A program made the translations under genes and the position numbers. The notes beneath the pieces are model-generated. The model was not told where the DNA came from. It saw nothing but the letters and a program-made list of their open reading frames with translations, and did not search any database. Below, piece after piece: positions 56,533 to 64,000 of a DNA stretch of 64,000 nucleotides. The stretch's first letter is position 1, and every line of letters starts with the position of its first letter. Origin of the DNA: Rhodophyticola porphyridii (GTDB taxonomy: Bacteria > Pseudomonadota > Alphaproteobacteria > Rhodobacterales > Rhodobacteraceae); the NCBI RefSeq assembly GCF_003688285.1, contig NZ_RCNT01000007.1, positions 62,001 through 126,000 on the forward strand. The letters are read 5' to 3'.

Positions 56533-58290
56533 ATGTCACAGCTTCCTACCCGCGGCACCTTTGCCCGCGTTCTCGCCTTCGCCACGTCCCGTTGGGCCCG
56601 GCGCCCTGGCCTGCTTTCCATCATCGTCGGGCTTCAGATCGTTTCGACAGGCGCCGACGTCTCGATACCCATCCTGACAGGACGCCTCGTGGCGGCTGTC
56701 GCCGACGGTGCCACGCCCTGGGTGGCATTCTGGGGCCTGATGGCATTGGGGGTTCTGTCCATAGCGGCCAAGATCGTCAGCTATTTCGCCATTATCGACC
56801 TCACGATCCCGACGATGCGCGAGGTCGAGGCCGAGGCCTTTGCCCATGTCCAGCGTTTGCCTGCGTCCTGGCACGCAAACGCCTTTGCAGGCAGCACTGT
56901 CCGGAAGATAACGCGGGGTGCGTGGGCGCTCGACGATATGGGAGACCTTCTGCTGCTCGCCCTTGGGCCAGCCGTCCTGGTCCTGGTCGGCACGACCGCA
57001 ACGCTCACCGCCTTCCGTATCGAAGTCGGCCTAATGGCGCTTGCGGGCGCGACGATCTTCCTGGCGATCTCTCTGGCGCTCACGCTCAAATGGGTCGCCC
57101 CTGCGGCGCGCCTCGCCAATGCGCAGGACAGCCGTGTCTCGGGCGCACTGGCCGATGCGATCACGTCCAACGCCGTCGTCAAAGCCCATGCCGCGGAGGC
57201 GCGAGAGGATGCGCGGATCGATCGCGTTCTCAGAAAGTGGGCGCATCGCAGCCGCCGCACCTGGCGGCGAGGCACCTGGTCCGGCCTTGCGCAGGACTTG
57301 AGCCTCTGGCTGCTGCGGGCCTTGGTTCTGGGTGGCGCACTGCTGGCGTTCATGCGCGGCGCGGCGGGGGCAGGCGAGATCGCCTTTACCGTCTCGGCAC
57401 TCGGTATGCTCGACGGCTACTTGCGCCAGATCGGCAACCACGTCCGCAACCTGCAAAAAGCCGTGAACGACGCTGAAGAGATGGTCGATCTCATGCAGGA
57501 CAACCCGGAGAAAAACGTGGTTCGGCCACCGGCCCGTGCGCTTCCGCCGCGCGCGGCCGCGTTGTCGTTCAACCATGTCGACTACGCGTATGAGGGCGCC
57601 CCGACACCGCTCTTTACCGATCTGAACGTCGATATCCCGATGGGCCAGAAGGTGGGCCTCGTCGGCCGCTCAGGGTCTGGAAAGACGACGTTCGTCAAGC
57701 TGGTCCAACGTCTTCACGAGGTTACGGGCGGTACGATTACGCTGGACGGCGTGGACATCGCCTCGGTTTCCCTAGCCGAGCTTCGCAGTCATGTCGCGCT
57801 GGTCCCGCAGGAGCCAATTCTGTTCCATCGCTCCCTGGCGGACAACATCGGCTATGCACGGCCCGGTGCTACTATGGACGAAGTCTACGCAGCCGCCTCG
57901 AAGGCGGGCGCTGCTGAGTTCATCGAACGCCTTGAGAAGGGGTATGGTACCGAGGTCGGCGAGCGGGGCGTCAAGCTTTCAGGCGGTGAGAGACAGAGGG
58001 TCGCTATTGCCCGCGCATTCCTTTCGGATGCGCCCGTTCTGATAATGGACGAGGCGACGTCCTCTCTCGACAGCGAGGCCGAAGCGCGTGTGGCCGAGGC
58101 GGCAGAACGCCTGATGGAGGGACGCACGACACTCGTCATCGCGCACCGACTGGCCACCGTCGAGCGGATGGACCGGATCCTGGTCTTCGACCGTGGCCAG
58201 CTTGTCGAAGACGGCACGCCGTCCGAGTTGATGGCACGCCGAGATGGCCTCTACCGGGCACTACGGGAGAAGCAAACACTGGCGGCGTGA
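56533..58290 (+). CDS. ABC exporter, fused permease and ATPase
   Basis: A 585-residue half-transporter. Residues 1-320 hold six transmembrane helices; the ATPase part has Walker A GRSGSGKTT near 378, the signature LSGGERQRVAIARA near 485 and Walker B VLIMDEATSSLD near 508. Homodimers of this ABCB type move lipids, peptides or drugs outward. It has no clear operon partners. Its N-terminal LPTRGTFARVLAF is unremarkable. It lies just before the IS1182-type element and may belong to the same accessory block. Confidence 0.92.
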   Translation: MSQLPTRGTFARVLAFATSRWARRPGLLSIIVGLQIVSTGADVSIPILTGRLVAAVADGATPWVAFWGLMALGVLSIAAKIVSYFAIIDLTIPTMREVEAEAFAHVQRLPASWHANAFAGSTVRKITRGAWALDDMGDLLLLALGPAVLVLVGTTATLTAFRIEVGLMALAGATIFLAISLALTLKWVAPAARLANAQDSRVSGALADAITSNAVVKAHAAEAREDARIDRVLRKWAHRSRRTWRRGTWSGLAQDLSLWLLRALVLGGALLAFMRGAAGAGEIAFTVSALGMLDGYLRQIGNHVRNLQKAVNDAEEMVDLMQDNPEKNVVRPPARALPPRAAALSFNHVDYAYEGAPTPLFTDLNVDIPMGQKVGLVGRSGSGKTTFVKLVQRLHEVTGGTITLDGVDIASVSLAELRSHVALVPQEPILFHRSLADNIGYARPGATMDEVYAAASKAGAAEFIERLEKGYGTEVGERGVKLSGGERQRVAIARAFLSDAPVLIMDEATSSLDSEAEARVAEAAERLMEGRTTLVIAHRLATVERMDRILVFDRGQLVEDGTPSELMARRDGLYRALREKQTLAA

Positions 58291-58700
58291 TGCGCTACAG
58301 AGCATAGCGAGAGAATTGCCCCGGCAGGACCGCCTGTCGATTTGGGGTCGTGACTTCCCGGTAGCGCACTGTGTGGTTCGGCATCTCTCGCAGACCGGAC
58401 TTTGCACTTGGCTTGGACAGTGCATACGCGGCCAATGGCGGCTTTGACGTGCTGGGATGCTGCATCGGGACTAAGTGGCTAAGGTCGGTTTTGGGCCGTC
58501 CTTGACGGAAGCCATGCGACGTGACGGTCAAAATGCTGCGATCGATCTAATGGCCGCGAAGAGCCCGGAGTGCTTGATGCTGCATCGTGCGCCAATGTCC
58601 ACTTGTCCGGCCTCGGCCAAAAACGTGACAAAATCAAAATCGGTTTTGCCAAGGGTTTGTGTCACAAGATTTTTCAACCATTATGGCGACTGCTTCGCCC
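58291..58700. other. Intergenic region before the IS element
   Basis: About 410 bp with no supported gene. GATGCTGCATCG occurs twice (near 58468 and 58576), and GTGACAAA/TTTGTGTCAC face each other at 58626-58668, hinting at older insertion debris. No intact frame with a family signature was seen. Confidence 0.45.
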
Positions 58701-58838
58701 GTGCCAAAAACGGTCGATTTAGGTGAAAAACTCGACCTACTACATCTTGTGTTTTACCGACGCGCGGTCTTTCAACCCGCTGTTATCGCGGTCAAAGGCA
58801 GTGTTTTTGGCAGTTGCCGATAGCTGGTCTAGCGAACC

Positions 58839-60179
58839 TTAACACGGGACCATTTTGGCAAGGCGTTTTAGGTTCTGGGCGGTGGCGGCGAGGAGGAATT
58901 CTTCTTTGGCTCCCTTGAGGCCACGGAGCCGGAGGCGCTTGAAGCCGAGATGTCGTTTCAAATGGGCGAACAACATCTCGACTTTCTTTCGTCGTCGTCG
59001 GCTCTCGTCATAGGCTGCCGTATCGCGCAGATCGCGGACGGCCTGGCGCGCTTCCTCGTCCATGTGGCGGGTGACGGTTCGGAATGGCGCGTCGGTGCAG
59101 GCCTTCTTGATCGGGCATGCGCCGCAGGTGTCTTTCCCGGCAAAGTAGCTTTTGATCCGGTCGGCCTGCTTGATCCGCCGCAGCGGCATTTCATGGCCTT
59201 CGAGGCAGGTGTAGCTGTCGCGCTCGGGGTCATACTGGAAATAGCTGAGATCGTACTTGCCCTTGGTCTGATGCTGGCGGTCCAGGACAGGCACGTGCGG
59301 CGTGACCTTGCGCTTGAGAAGCCATGCCAGGAACGGTCCGGTGCCATATGATCCATCCGCTGCGACCCGATCCGGGTGGAAATCGTGGCGGGTCCGGCTG
59401 CGATCCAACATGGTCTTGGCCGCGACGATTTCCTGGCTGAGCCGGGCGGGTGTGGCCTCAACATCCACGATGATACCATGATCGGTATCAACCAGATAGT
59501 TGGTCTCGTAGCTAAACCGGCCAGGGCCATCCTTGAGCGACCATGCCGCTTCCGGATCGGTTTCCGAGATATACTTGGGCGGCTTCCTCTTGGGGCCGGA
59601 TTGTGCTGTCCCATCGGCGTCAGTCAGCTGCGCCAGATAGTCAGCGACCGGGCGCTGCACCTGATCCTTGCGCGACCAGACTTTTTGAACCGCATCCGGC
59701 GCATCCTTGCGATCCCGGTTGGCATCCGCCTCGATGGTACTGCCGTCGATGGCCGCGTCCGTGCCACCTACAACTCCAAAGCCGATGCACTTTTCCACGA
59801 CGCTTTCGAACAGTCGCCGCAGCACCTCGCCATCTGCAAAGCGGCCATGCCGGTTCTTGGAGAAAGTCGAGCGATCCGGCACCCGGCCTTCCAGCCCGAG
59901 CTTGCAAAACCAACGGTATGCCAGGTTGAGATGCACTTCCTCGACTAGACGTCGCTCGGATCGGATGCCGTAGAGATAACCAATCAGCAGCATCCTGAGC
60001 ATCAGCTCAGGATCGACGGACGGGCGGCCTGTGTGGCTGTAGAGCGCGGCCAACTCCGCGCGGCTCGCGTCGAAATCGAGCAGCCAGTCGATCCGGCGCA
60101 AGAGGTGATCCTGCGGGACGTGATCCTCGATCCGAAACCGGTAAAATAGGTTCTCCTGCGCCTCCAACCGTCCCATCAT
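58839..60179 (-). CDS. IS1182-family transposase
   Basis: A 446-residue DDE transposase. It opens with QENLFYRFRIEDHVPQDH, has an N-terminal helix-turn-helix region (about 20-120), an Asp in DAAIDGSTIEA near 145, and the RVAADGSYGTG catalytic segment near 268. Four clustered cysteines (CLEGH... CGACPIKKAC) precede the final acidic-basic tail RRRRKKVEMLFAHLKRHLGF. Length is complete, so it may be active. The C-terminal third is repeated almost exactly, in inverted orientation, at 62636-63036. Confidence 0.93.
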   Translation of the reverse strand: MMGRLEAQENLFYRFRIEDHVPQDHLLRRIDWLLDFDASRAELAALYSHTGRPSVDPELMLRMLLIGYLYGIRSERRLVEEVHLNLAYRWFCKLGLEGRVPDRSTFSKNRHGRFADGEVLRRLFESVVEKCIGFGVVGGTDAAIDGSTIEADANRDRKDAPDAVQKVWSRKDQVQRPVADYLAQLTDADGTAQSGPKRKPPKYISETDPEAAWSLKDGPGRFSYETNYLVDTDHGIIVDVEATPARLSQEIVAAKTMLDRSRTRHDFHPDRVAADGSYGTGPFLAWLLKRKVTPHVPVLDRQHQTKGKYDLSYFQYDPERDSYTCLEGHEMPLRRIKQADRIKSYFAGKDTCGACPIKKACTDAPFRTVTRHMDEEARQAVRDLRDTAAYDESRRRRKKVEMLFAHLKRHLGFKRLRLRGLKGAKEEFLLAATAQNLKRLAKMVPC

Positions 60180-60212
60180 CGCTTGATCCTCCCCGCCAAT
60201 GTGGCAAGTGAA

Positions 60213-60505
60213 TCAGGGGCATAGGCTTTGTGCAACTGTCGAGCGCCGGATCACCGGCGCTCTCTGAAAGTAATAATCCCGACGGCTACCGTCGAACTTG
60301 CCGCTCTTTAGACAACAACGCTTGTAGCGCTTGCCCGAACCGCAGGGGCAAGGATCGTTCCGTCCGAGCTTCTCTTGAAGTTCCACATCGCCCACGCACC
60401 GTTTGAACGCCGGTCTTGACGCGTGTCTCTGACGGGAACGATTTGCGACGCTTAGAAATGACCTCGAAAGGAGGCGCGGTCTTCGGGTTTGATACGCTTG
60501 GCCAT
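60213..60505 (-). pseudogene. Decayed SEC-C motif protein inside the IS
   Basis: A ribosome-binding site (GGAGGG) and ATG at 60505 start [17 protein letters not shown], after which a stop follows. The natural continuation [20 protein letters not shown] lies in a second frame and [20 protein letters not shown], then [10 protein letters not shown], in a third. The last part is a SEC-C zinc motif as at the end of SecA. Two frameshifts thus break one small protein of about 95 residues. It sits upstream of the transposase within the IS, so it was probably a passenger or accessory gene. Confidence 0.75.
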
Positions 60506-60732
60506 GATACCCTCCATCATCTGAAATTGCCGAGGTGCGACGCATACCGCTTCAGGCGTGGTTCACCAAGAGTTTTTCACCAGTATCGGTCGTTTTCGCC
60601 TGTGACAGAAACGTGTGAGTTTTGGCGCTACATGCGCAATTTCCTGTGACCCCCGTGAGGCGTTCTCAACTGCCTGGGAGCGCTTTGGGATTGATGGCGA
60701 AACTCCGTGAAGCCGAATTGGGAATGCTCGTC

Positions 60733-61608
60733 CTACGGCATGAACTCTTCGGCAGCTTCCATGGCGTCCAATGTCTCATCTGCAAGTTCGTGATCACCGC
60801 GCCGTCGATGGAGTTCCGCTGCATAGCGCATTGAATCCCGCATGCGCCGCATACCTAGCGGATGCGTAGACCTCCTTTCGTCTTCGAGCGTCTCACCTCC
60901 GAGAAGAACAAGAAACCGCATCATCGGCAATGCCGCTGCCGGTGCAGCTAGATCAGACTCCACCATTATCCTGATGGCCCATCTATCCGCTGCTGCCTCC
61001 TGTTCGCGCGAGATGCTGAGCGTACGGTTGCCGCTCTCAAGGTGACCAAGAGTATGATGGGCAAGTTCATGCAAATAGAGAAAGGTCAGACTGGCATTCA
61101 TCTGGGCGGCGTAGGCATTCATTATGTCAGGATGGAAGACTGTTCGGTCGTCAAAGCCCCTACAGGCACCACCATATCTTCGCCCGAAACCTCCGGGAGA
61201 GAGAACTGGGTTGACGGAGCGTCCCTCTGCAGCGCGATCCGAGTTTTCGATAACGTTGATGGCAAAATATTCGAGGTATTCCGGCGAACACCCGCGAAAT
61301 CCGAGAAACTGTTCAGCGATCTGAGCGGCGGCAAGTTGCTGGAATATCCATCCTATTCCAGCGGACATCGTAATCCGTCCTTGTGTCGCCTGGGCGGTGA
61401 AAGATGAATCAAGCGGAACGCGGACGCGGAGGCTACGTTGGATCGCTCGCTCTTCGGGCGTGAGGGCCGATGCAATGCGATCAGCCACAAATGAGGTTAC
61501 CTCGATCACATTACGCTGATAGCTACGAAGTTCCTGCTGTGTCTGTGCAGAGACCTGTGCTGTGCCTATTAACAAAAGCCCAAGGAGAAGTATAAACAGA
61601 AGTCTCAC
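60733..61608 (-). CDS. Secreted HExxH metalloprotease, M48-like
   Basis: A 291-residue protein with a clear signal peptide (cleavage after QVSA near residue 21). The zinc motif H180-E-L-A-H184 (FLYLHELAHHTLGH) is followed by E204 and D208 in REQEAAADRW, the E...D arrangement of M48-type gluzincins. The remaining sequence has no recognised domain. It follows the membrane protein gene by 3 bases on the same strand, so the pair is one operon. Both lie between the IS copies. Substrate unknown; a role in envelope proteolysis is a guess. Confidence 0.82.
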   Translation of the reverse strand: MRLLFILLLGLLLIGTAQVSAQTQQELRSYQRNVIEVTSFVADRIASALTPEERAIQRSLRVRVPLDSSFTAQATQGRITMSAGIGWIFQQLAAAQIAEQFLGFRGCSPEYLEYFAINVIENSDRAAEGRSVNPVLSPGGFGRRYGGACRGFDDRTVFHPDIMNAYAAQMNASLTFLYLHELAHHTLGHLESGNRTLSISREQEAAADRWAIRIMVESDLAAPAAALPMMRFLVLLGGETLEDERRSTHPLGMRRMRDSMRYAAELHRRRGDHELADETLDAMEAAEEFMP

Positions 61609-61611
61609 AGT

Positions 61612-62328
61612 CTATTCTCCGTCGGTAAGCTGGGCACCTGAAAACAACTGATCAATATCGAGGTAGAGGTCTTCCTCCTCGGCCGTGATATCGAGATCGG
61701 CAAGTGTCGTTCCTTCGCTGAGTAGCTGCCCCCGAATTCTTGAGTAGGTCGAGAATGCGCCGTCACCATAAACCGCATCCATAAGATCACCGAGATGGAC
61801 TTCAAGGATACGAGCAGCAGAACTCACCCGCCGCCGGGTTTCGATATCGTCTGAGCTATCATCTGCGAGGTGGTCCTGGATGATTCCGAGAGAGGCAATC
61901 ACCTGATGGGGGCTAAGTGCGCTTCCTGCCGGCAGAACGAGCATGCCTTCGATCTCACGTGTCATTGTTGTCGGCGCACTCGACGGCCTTGCATCACCAT
62001 CATTGGCGTCATTCTCTTGCTCCTCTCCGTTGGCTTTATCCGGTTCGTTGAGCTCAATGCCTGATAGGGACCGCACGGTAACAGGTTGGGAGAAGACAAT
62101 GTAACTGAACCCTACCATGACCAGCAGGAGGAATACCGGCATTGCCAGAACCACAACGCCACCAGCTCCAACCTTGTCTGCTGAGATGTTGAAGTCGATC
62201 CGTTGGACAGCCTTACGATAGGCCCAGACGAGGATTCCGCACAGAATTATGACAAAAAGAAAAATAAACGCCCGTTCTGCAACCCTCTGCATGGCAGCAA
62301 AGGCAAGCACATCCTCAAGTCCCGGCAT
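61612..62328 (-). CDS. Two-helix membrane protein of the IS-flanked cassette
   Basis: A 238-residue protein with two transmembrane helices, about 15-35 (AFIFLFVIILCGILVWAYR) and 55-75 (VVLAMPVFLLLVMVGFSYIVF). A periplasmic or cytosolic tail of about 150 acidic residues follows (EEQENDANDGDA, then DIETRRRVSSAARILEVHLGD). No known family is recognised. The start at 62328 has GGGGGAGGG 7 bases upstream. It is 3 bases from the metalloprotease gene, so it may anchor or regulate that protease. Confidence 0.8.
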   Translation of the reverse strand: MPGLEDVLAFAAMQRVAERAFIFLFVIILCGILVWAYRKAVQRIDFNISADKVGAGGVVVLAMPVFLLLVMVGFSYIVFSQPVTVRSLSGIELNEPDKANGEEQENDANDGDARPSSAPTTMTREIEGMLVLPAGSALSPHQVIASLGIIQDHLADDSSDDIETRRRVSSAARILEVHLGDLMDAVYGDGAFSTYSRIRGQLLSEGTTLADLDITAEEEDLYLDIDQLFSGAQLTDGE

Positions 62329-62552
62329 TAAGAGCCCTCCCCCTTGGTAATCTGTTTGGTCAAATCTCAATGCTACTCATAAGAGAATAGCAGATAGGCT
62401 TATTTCGGGGAAGTCGTGCGCCACTTGGTTGACGCTTGTGACGTAGTGCCCAAGAGACCCAGCAGGTGTGCTGTTCCAGAGCACTATCAACCCGACCAGC
62501 GAGTCCCGGGTCTTACCAGGCGTCTGACAATAAACCCAGGCCAAAACATATG

Positions 62553-63172
62553 TGCCAAAAACGGTTGATACTGGTGAAAAACTCTTGGTGAACCACGCCT
62601 GAAGCGGTATGCGTCGCACCTCGGCAATTTCAGATTCCAGTATGACCCCGAGCGCGACAGCTACACCTGCCTCGAAGGCCATGAAATGCCGCTGCGGCGG
62701 ATCAAGCAGGCCGACCGGATCAAAAGCTACTTTGCCGGGAAAGACACCTGCGGCGCATGCCCGATCAAGAAGGCCTGCACCGACGCGCAATTCCGAACCG
62801 TCACCCGCCACATGGACGAGGAAGCGCGCCAGGCCGTCCGCGATCTGCGCGATACGGCAGCCTATGACGAGAGCCGACGACGACGAAAGAAAGTCGAGAT
62901 GTTGTTCGCCCATTTGAAACGACATCTCGGCTTCAAGCGCCTCCGGCTCCGTGGCCTCAAGGGAGCCAAAGAAGAATTCCTCCTCGCCGCCACCGCCCAG
63001 AACCTAAAACGCCTTGCCAAAATGGTCCCGTGTTAAGGTTCGCTAGACCAGCTATCGGCAACTGCCAAAAACACTGCCTTTGACCGCGATAACAGCGGGT
63101 TGAAAGACCGCGCGTCGGTAAAACACAAGATGTAGTAGGTCGAGTTTTTCACCTAAATCGACCGTTTCTGAC
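62553..63172 (+). mobile_element. Internally deleted inverted IS1182 copy
   Basis: About 620 bp. It has the same left end as the complete copy (matching 60520-60600, inverted) joined at about 62634 to the last third of the transposase and the right end. The middle, about 1.28 kb, is missing. Both inverted repeats are kept, so it could be moved in trans by the intact transposase, like a MITE. Confidence 0.8.
62636..63036 (+). pseudogene. IS1182 transposase C-terminal fragment
   Basis: Reads in frame from QYDPERDSYTCLEGHEMP to the natural stop, matching the last 133 residues of the transposase at 58839-60179 with one visible change (TDAPFRT to TDAQFRT). The near identity implies a recent duplication or recombination. 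It has no start and no catalytic core, so it cannot transpose. Confidence 0.88.
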
Positions 63173-63189
63173 CGGCTTGTTTCTCGAGA

Positions 63190-63340
63190 GCGGACCTTTG
63201 CGCAATTGCAGCGAACGGCAGAAATGTCCCGCACACCGGACCTTCACCCGCGCTCCGTACCGCCGAGGTGCGCTCGCGACCGCAGTGAAGATCTGCTTCG
63301 AGCCCAAACTTCTGCGCTTCTGCAACGCGGCGAATGTCTG
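63190..63340. repeat. Dispersed intergenic repeat, copy C
   Basis: Non-coding, just outside the deleted IS copy. Shares GTCCCGCACACC, CTTCGAGCCCA and GCGGCGAATGTC with copy A in order. Ends approximate. Confidence 0.5.
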
Positions 63341-63410
63341 CTAGATCGCGTTGTAGCCAAGTTTGTGACAAACCAAATGTGGCCTTGCCCACCAATGAAG
63401 CCAAAGATTC

Positions 63411-64000
63411 CTATGGGCTCTGGTTTGCCACCCGCTTGCCCCATGGTCGAGTGATCACAAACGCCACCGTTCCGCCTAACGTGAAAACAAGCAGGAAGAA
63501 CAAGACTGAGTAGGGAACGTAGAATAGAGGAAAAACTGCGAGGAATGCCATTCCCAGAAAAGCAGAAACACTCAAGAAAACTTTAAGAATTCCAGAGAAC
63601 CGCACTGGCTTGATTTTCCAATCATTGCCCCGCCAACGCCAAAACAGACGCGCCATCGGTGCCAACGCCAAACACCACCAAAAAATAGCAAAAAGAGTTG
63701 AGCCAGGAGCGCGCGTCATACCCGCAACCTCAAATGATATCTTCTCTGCGAATGTGGCGGATCGCTCAATAAAACCATAGGATATGTTGATGTGTTCGGG
63801 ATATGCGTCGACTGACGGCCTGCCATCTTCCACAATAGTTCGGCCACGCCCCCACAGATCAAGATCGGGCTGATAGACCAACCCTCGCACTGCGTCATAG
63901 GCGCTGCACGATTGCCCGTCATTTGAACGGCGACATCGAATGATAAGCCCATCAGATAGGGGAGTGGCTGCCAGTAAGTGCCCCTCGCTATCAAAGACGA
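63411..64000 (-). CDS. Hypothetical membrane protein, C-terminal part
   Basis: The frame is open from the window edge to the stop at 63411 (about 196 residues visible), so the start lies beyond base 64000. The visible N-terminal part is soluble (DGLIIRCRRSNDGQSCSAYD, DLDLWGRGRTIVEDGRPSVD). Three hydrophobic stretches follow near the end (TLFAIFWWCLALAPMARLF, KVFLSVSAFLGMAFLAVFPL, LFFLLVFTLGGTVAFVI). No family is recognised. Base composition is less GC-rich than the core genes, as in the other accessory genes here. Confidence 0.7.
   Translation of the reverse strand, partial: VFDSEGHLLAATPLSDGLIIRCRRSNDGQSCSAYDAVRGLVYQPDLDLWGRGRTIVEDGRPSVDAYPEHINISYGFIERSATFAEKISFEVAGMTRAPGSTLFAIFWWCLALAPMARLFWRWRGNDWKIKPVRFSGILKVFLSVSAFLGMAFLAVFPLFYVPYSVLFFLLVFTLGGTVAFVITRPWGKRVANQSP

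Larger units (their letters stand above)
58701..60604 (-). mobile_element. IS1182-family insertion sequence
   Basis: About 1.9 kb. The outer ends are imperfect inverted repeats: AAAACGGTCGATTTAGGTGA inward from about 58706 and, on the other strand from about 60598, AAAACGACCGATACTGGTGA. Inside lie a complete transposase and a decayed SEC-C gene. The same ends recur on the deleted copy at 62553-63172, which confirms the limits to within a few bases. A target duplication was not identified. Confidence 0.8.
58701..63172. mobile_element. Putative composite element with inverted IS1182 copies
   Basis: The complete IS1182 (58701-60604) and its deleted inverted copy (62553-63172) flank a 1.95-kb segment holding two genes. 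Both copies keep both ends, so transposition of the whole 4.5 kb is conceivable with the intact transposase. This is an inference from arrangement; target duplications at the outer ends were not seen. Confidence 0.5.

Noticed and set aside
56370-56624. Minus-strand frame ending in RGRPKGAA
   Set aside because: It overlaps the start of the ABC exporter, has no recognisable domain and no ribosome-binding site.
58475-58726. Small plus-strand frame before the IS end
   Set aside because: It runs into the inverted repeat of the IS and lacks start signals and homology features.

Overview
The window is GC-rich bacterial chromosome whose gene content and protein features fit an alphaproteobacterium of the order Rhodobacterales (Roseobacter/Paracoccaceae type). 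Indicators are an Asp-type HemB without zinc cysteines, a soluble PhoR, an L21 with a long C-terminal tail, a patatin next to 3-hydroxybutyrate dehydrogenase, TRAP transport genes and an IS1182-type element. This assignment rests on recognised families, not on a database search.

1-13.1 kb: start of a penicillin-acylase-type gene, a SYLF lipoprotein, hemB with a divergent membrane protein, mfd, a Bcr/CflA-type exporter, an acyl-CoA ligase/FrnE-type pair, an arsenic operon (ArsR-ArsC fusion, second ArsC, arsenite-type aquaporin) and a patatin/pentapeptide pair. 13.2-25 kb: bdhA, a candidate small RNA, a periplasmic peptide-binding protein, DUF502, psuG-psuK, rpsB-tsf and obgE-proB-proA.

25-34.2 kb: a trans-sulfuration-type PLP enzyme and the complete phosphate regulon phoR-pstSCAB-phoU-phoB, with three 11-bp PHO-box units before pstS. 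34.2-39.2 kb: a 0.6-kb gap, aroQ overlapping a LuxR solo, a GNAT enzyme, rplU-rpmA, a DUF2059 protein and tRNA-Ser(CGA).

39.5-45.8 kb: an amino-sugar-type catabolic block (HutC-type GntR repressor, BadF-type kinase, four-gene ABC importer) with clustered operator half-sites between the divergent arms. 46-49 kb: a two-gene SufC/SufBD-like (SmsCB-like) system beside an odd chimeric periplasmic protein. 49-53.5 kb: a MarR regulator divergent from a TRAP transporter plus alpha/beta hydrolase. 53.7-55.3 kb: a membrane-anchored LuxR regulator, a cytochrome b561-type protein and a PepSY protein.

55.3-64 kb is the accessory end: dispersed intergenic repeats, an orphan small protein, an ABC exporter, and an IS1182-family element facing an inverted, internally deleted copy. 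These two copies bracket a two-gene cassette encoding a membrane protein and a secreted HExxH metalloprotease. The cassette and the SmsCB-like cluster are the strongest candidates for undescribed systems; the small RNA is the best unlisted RNA signal.
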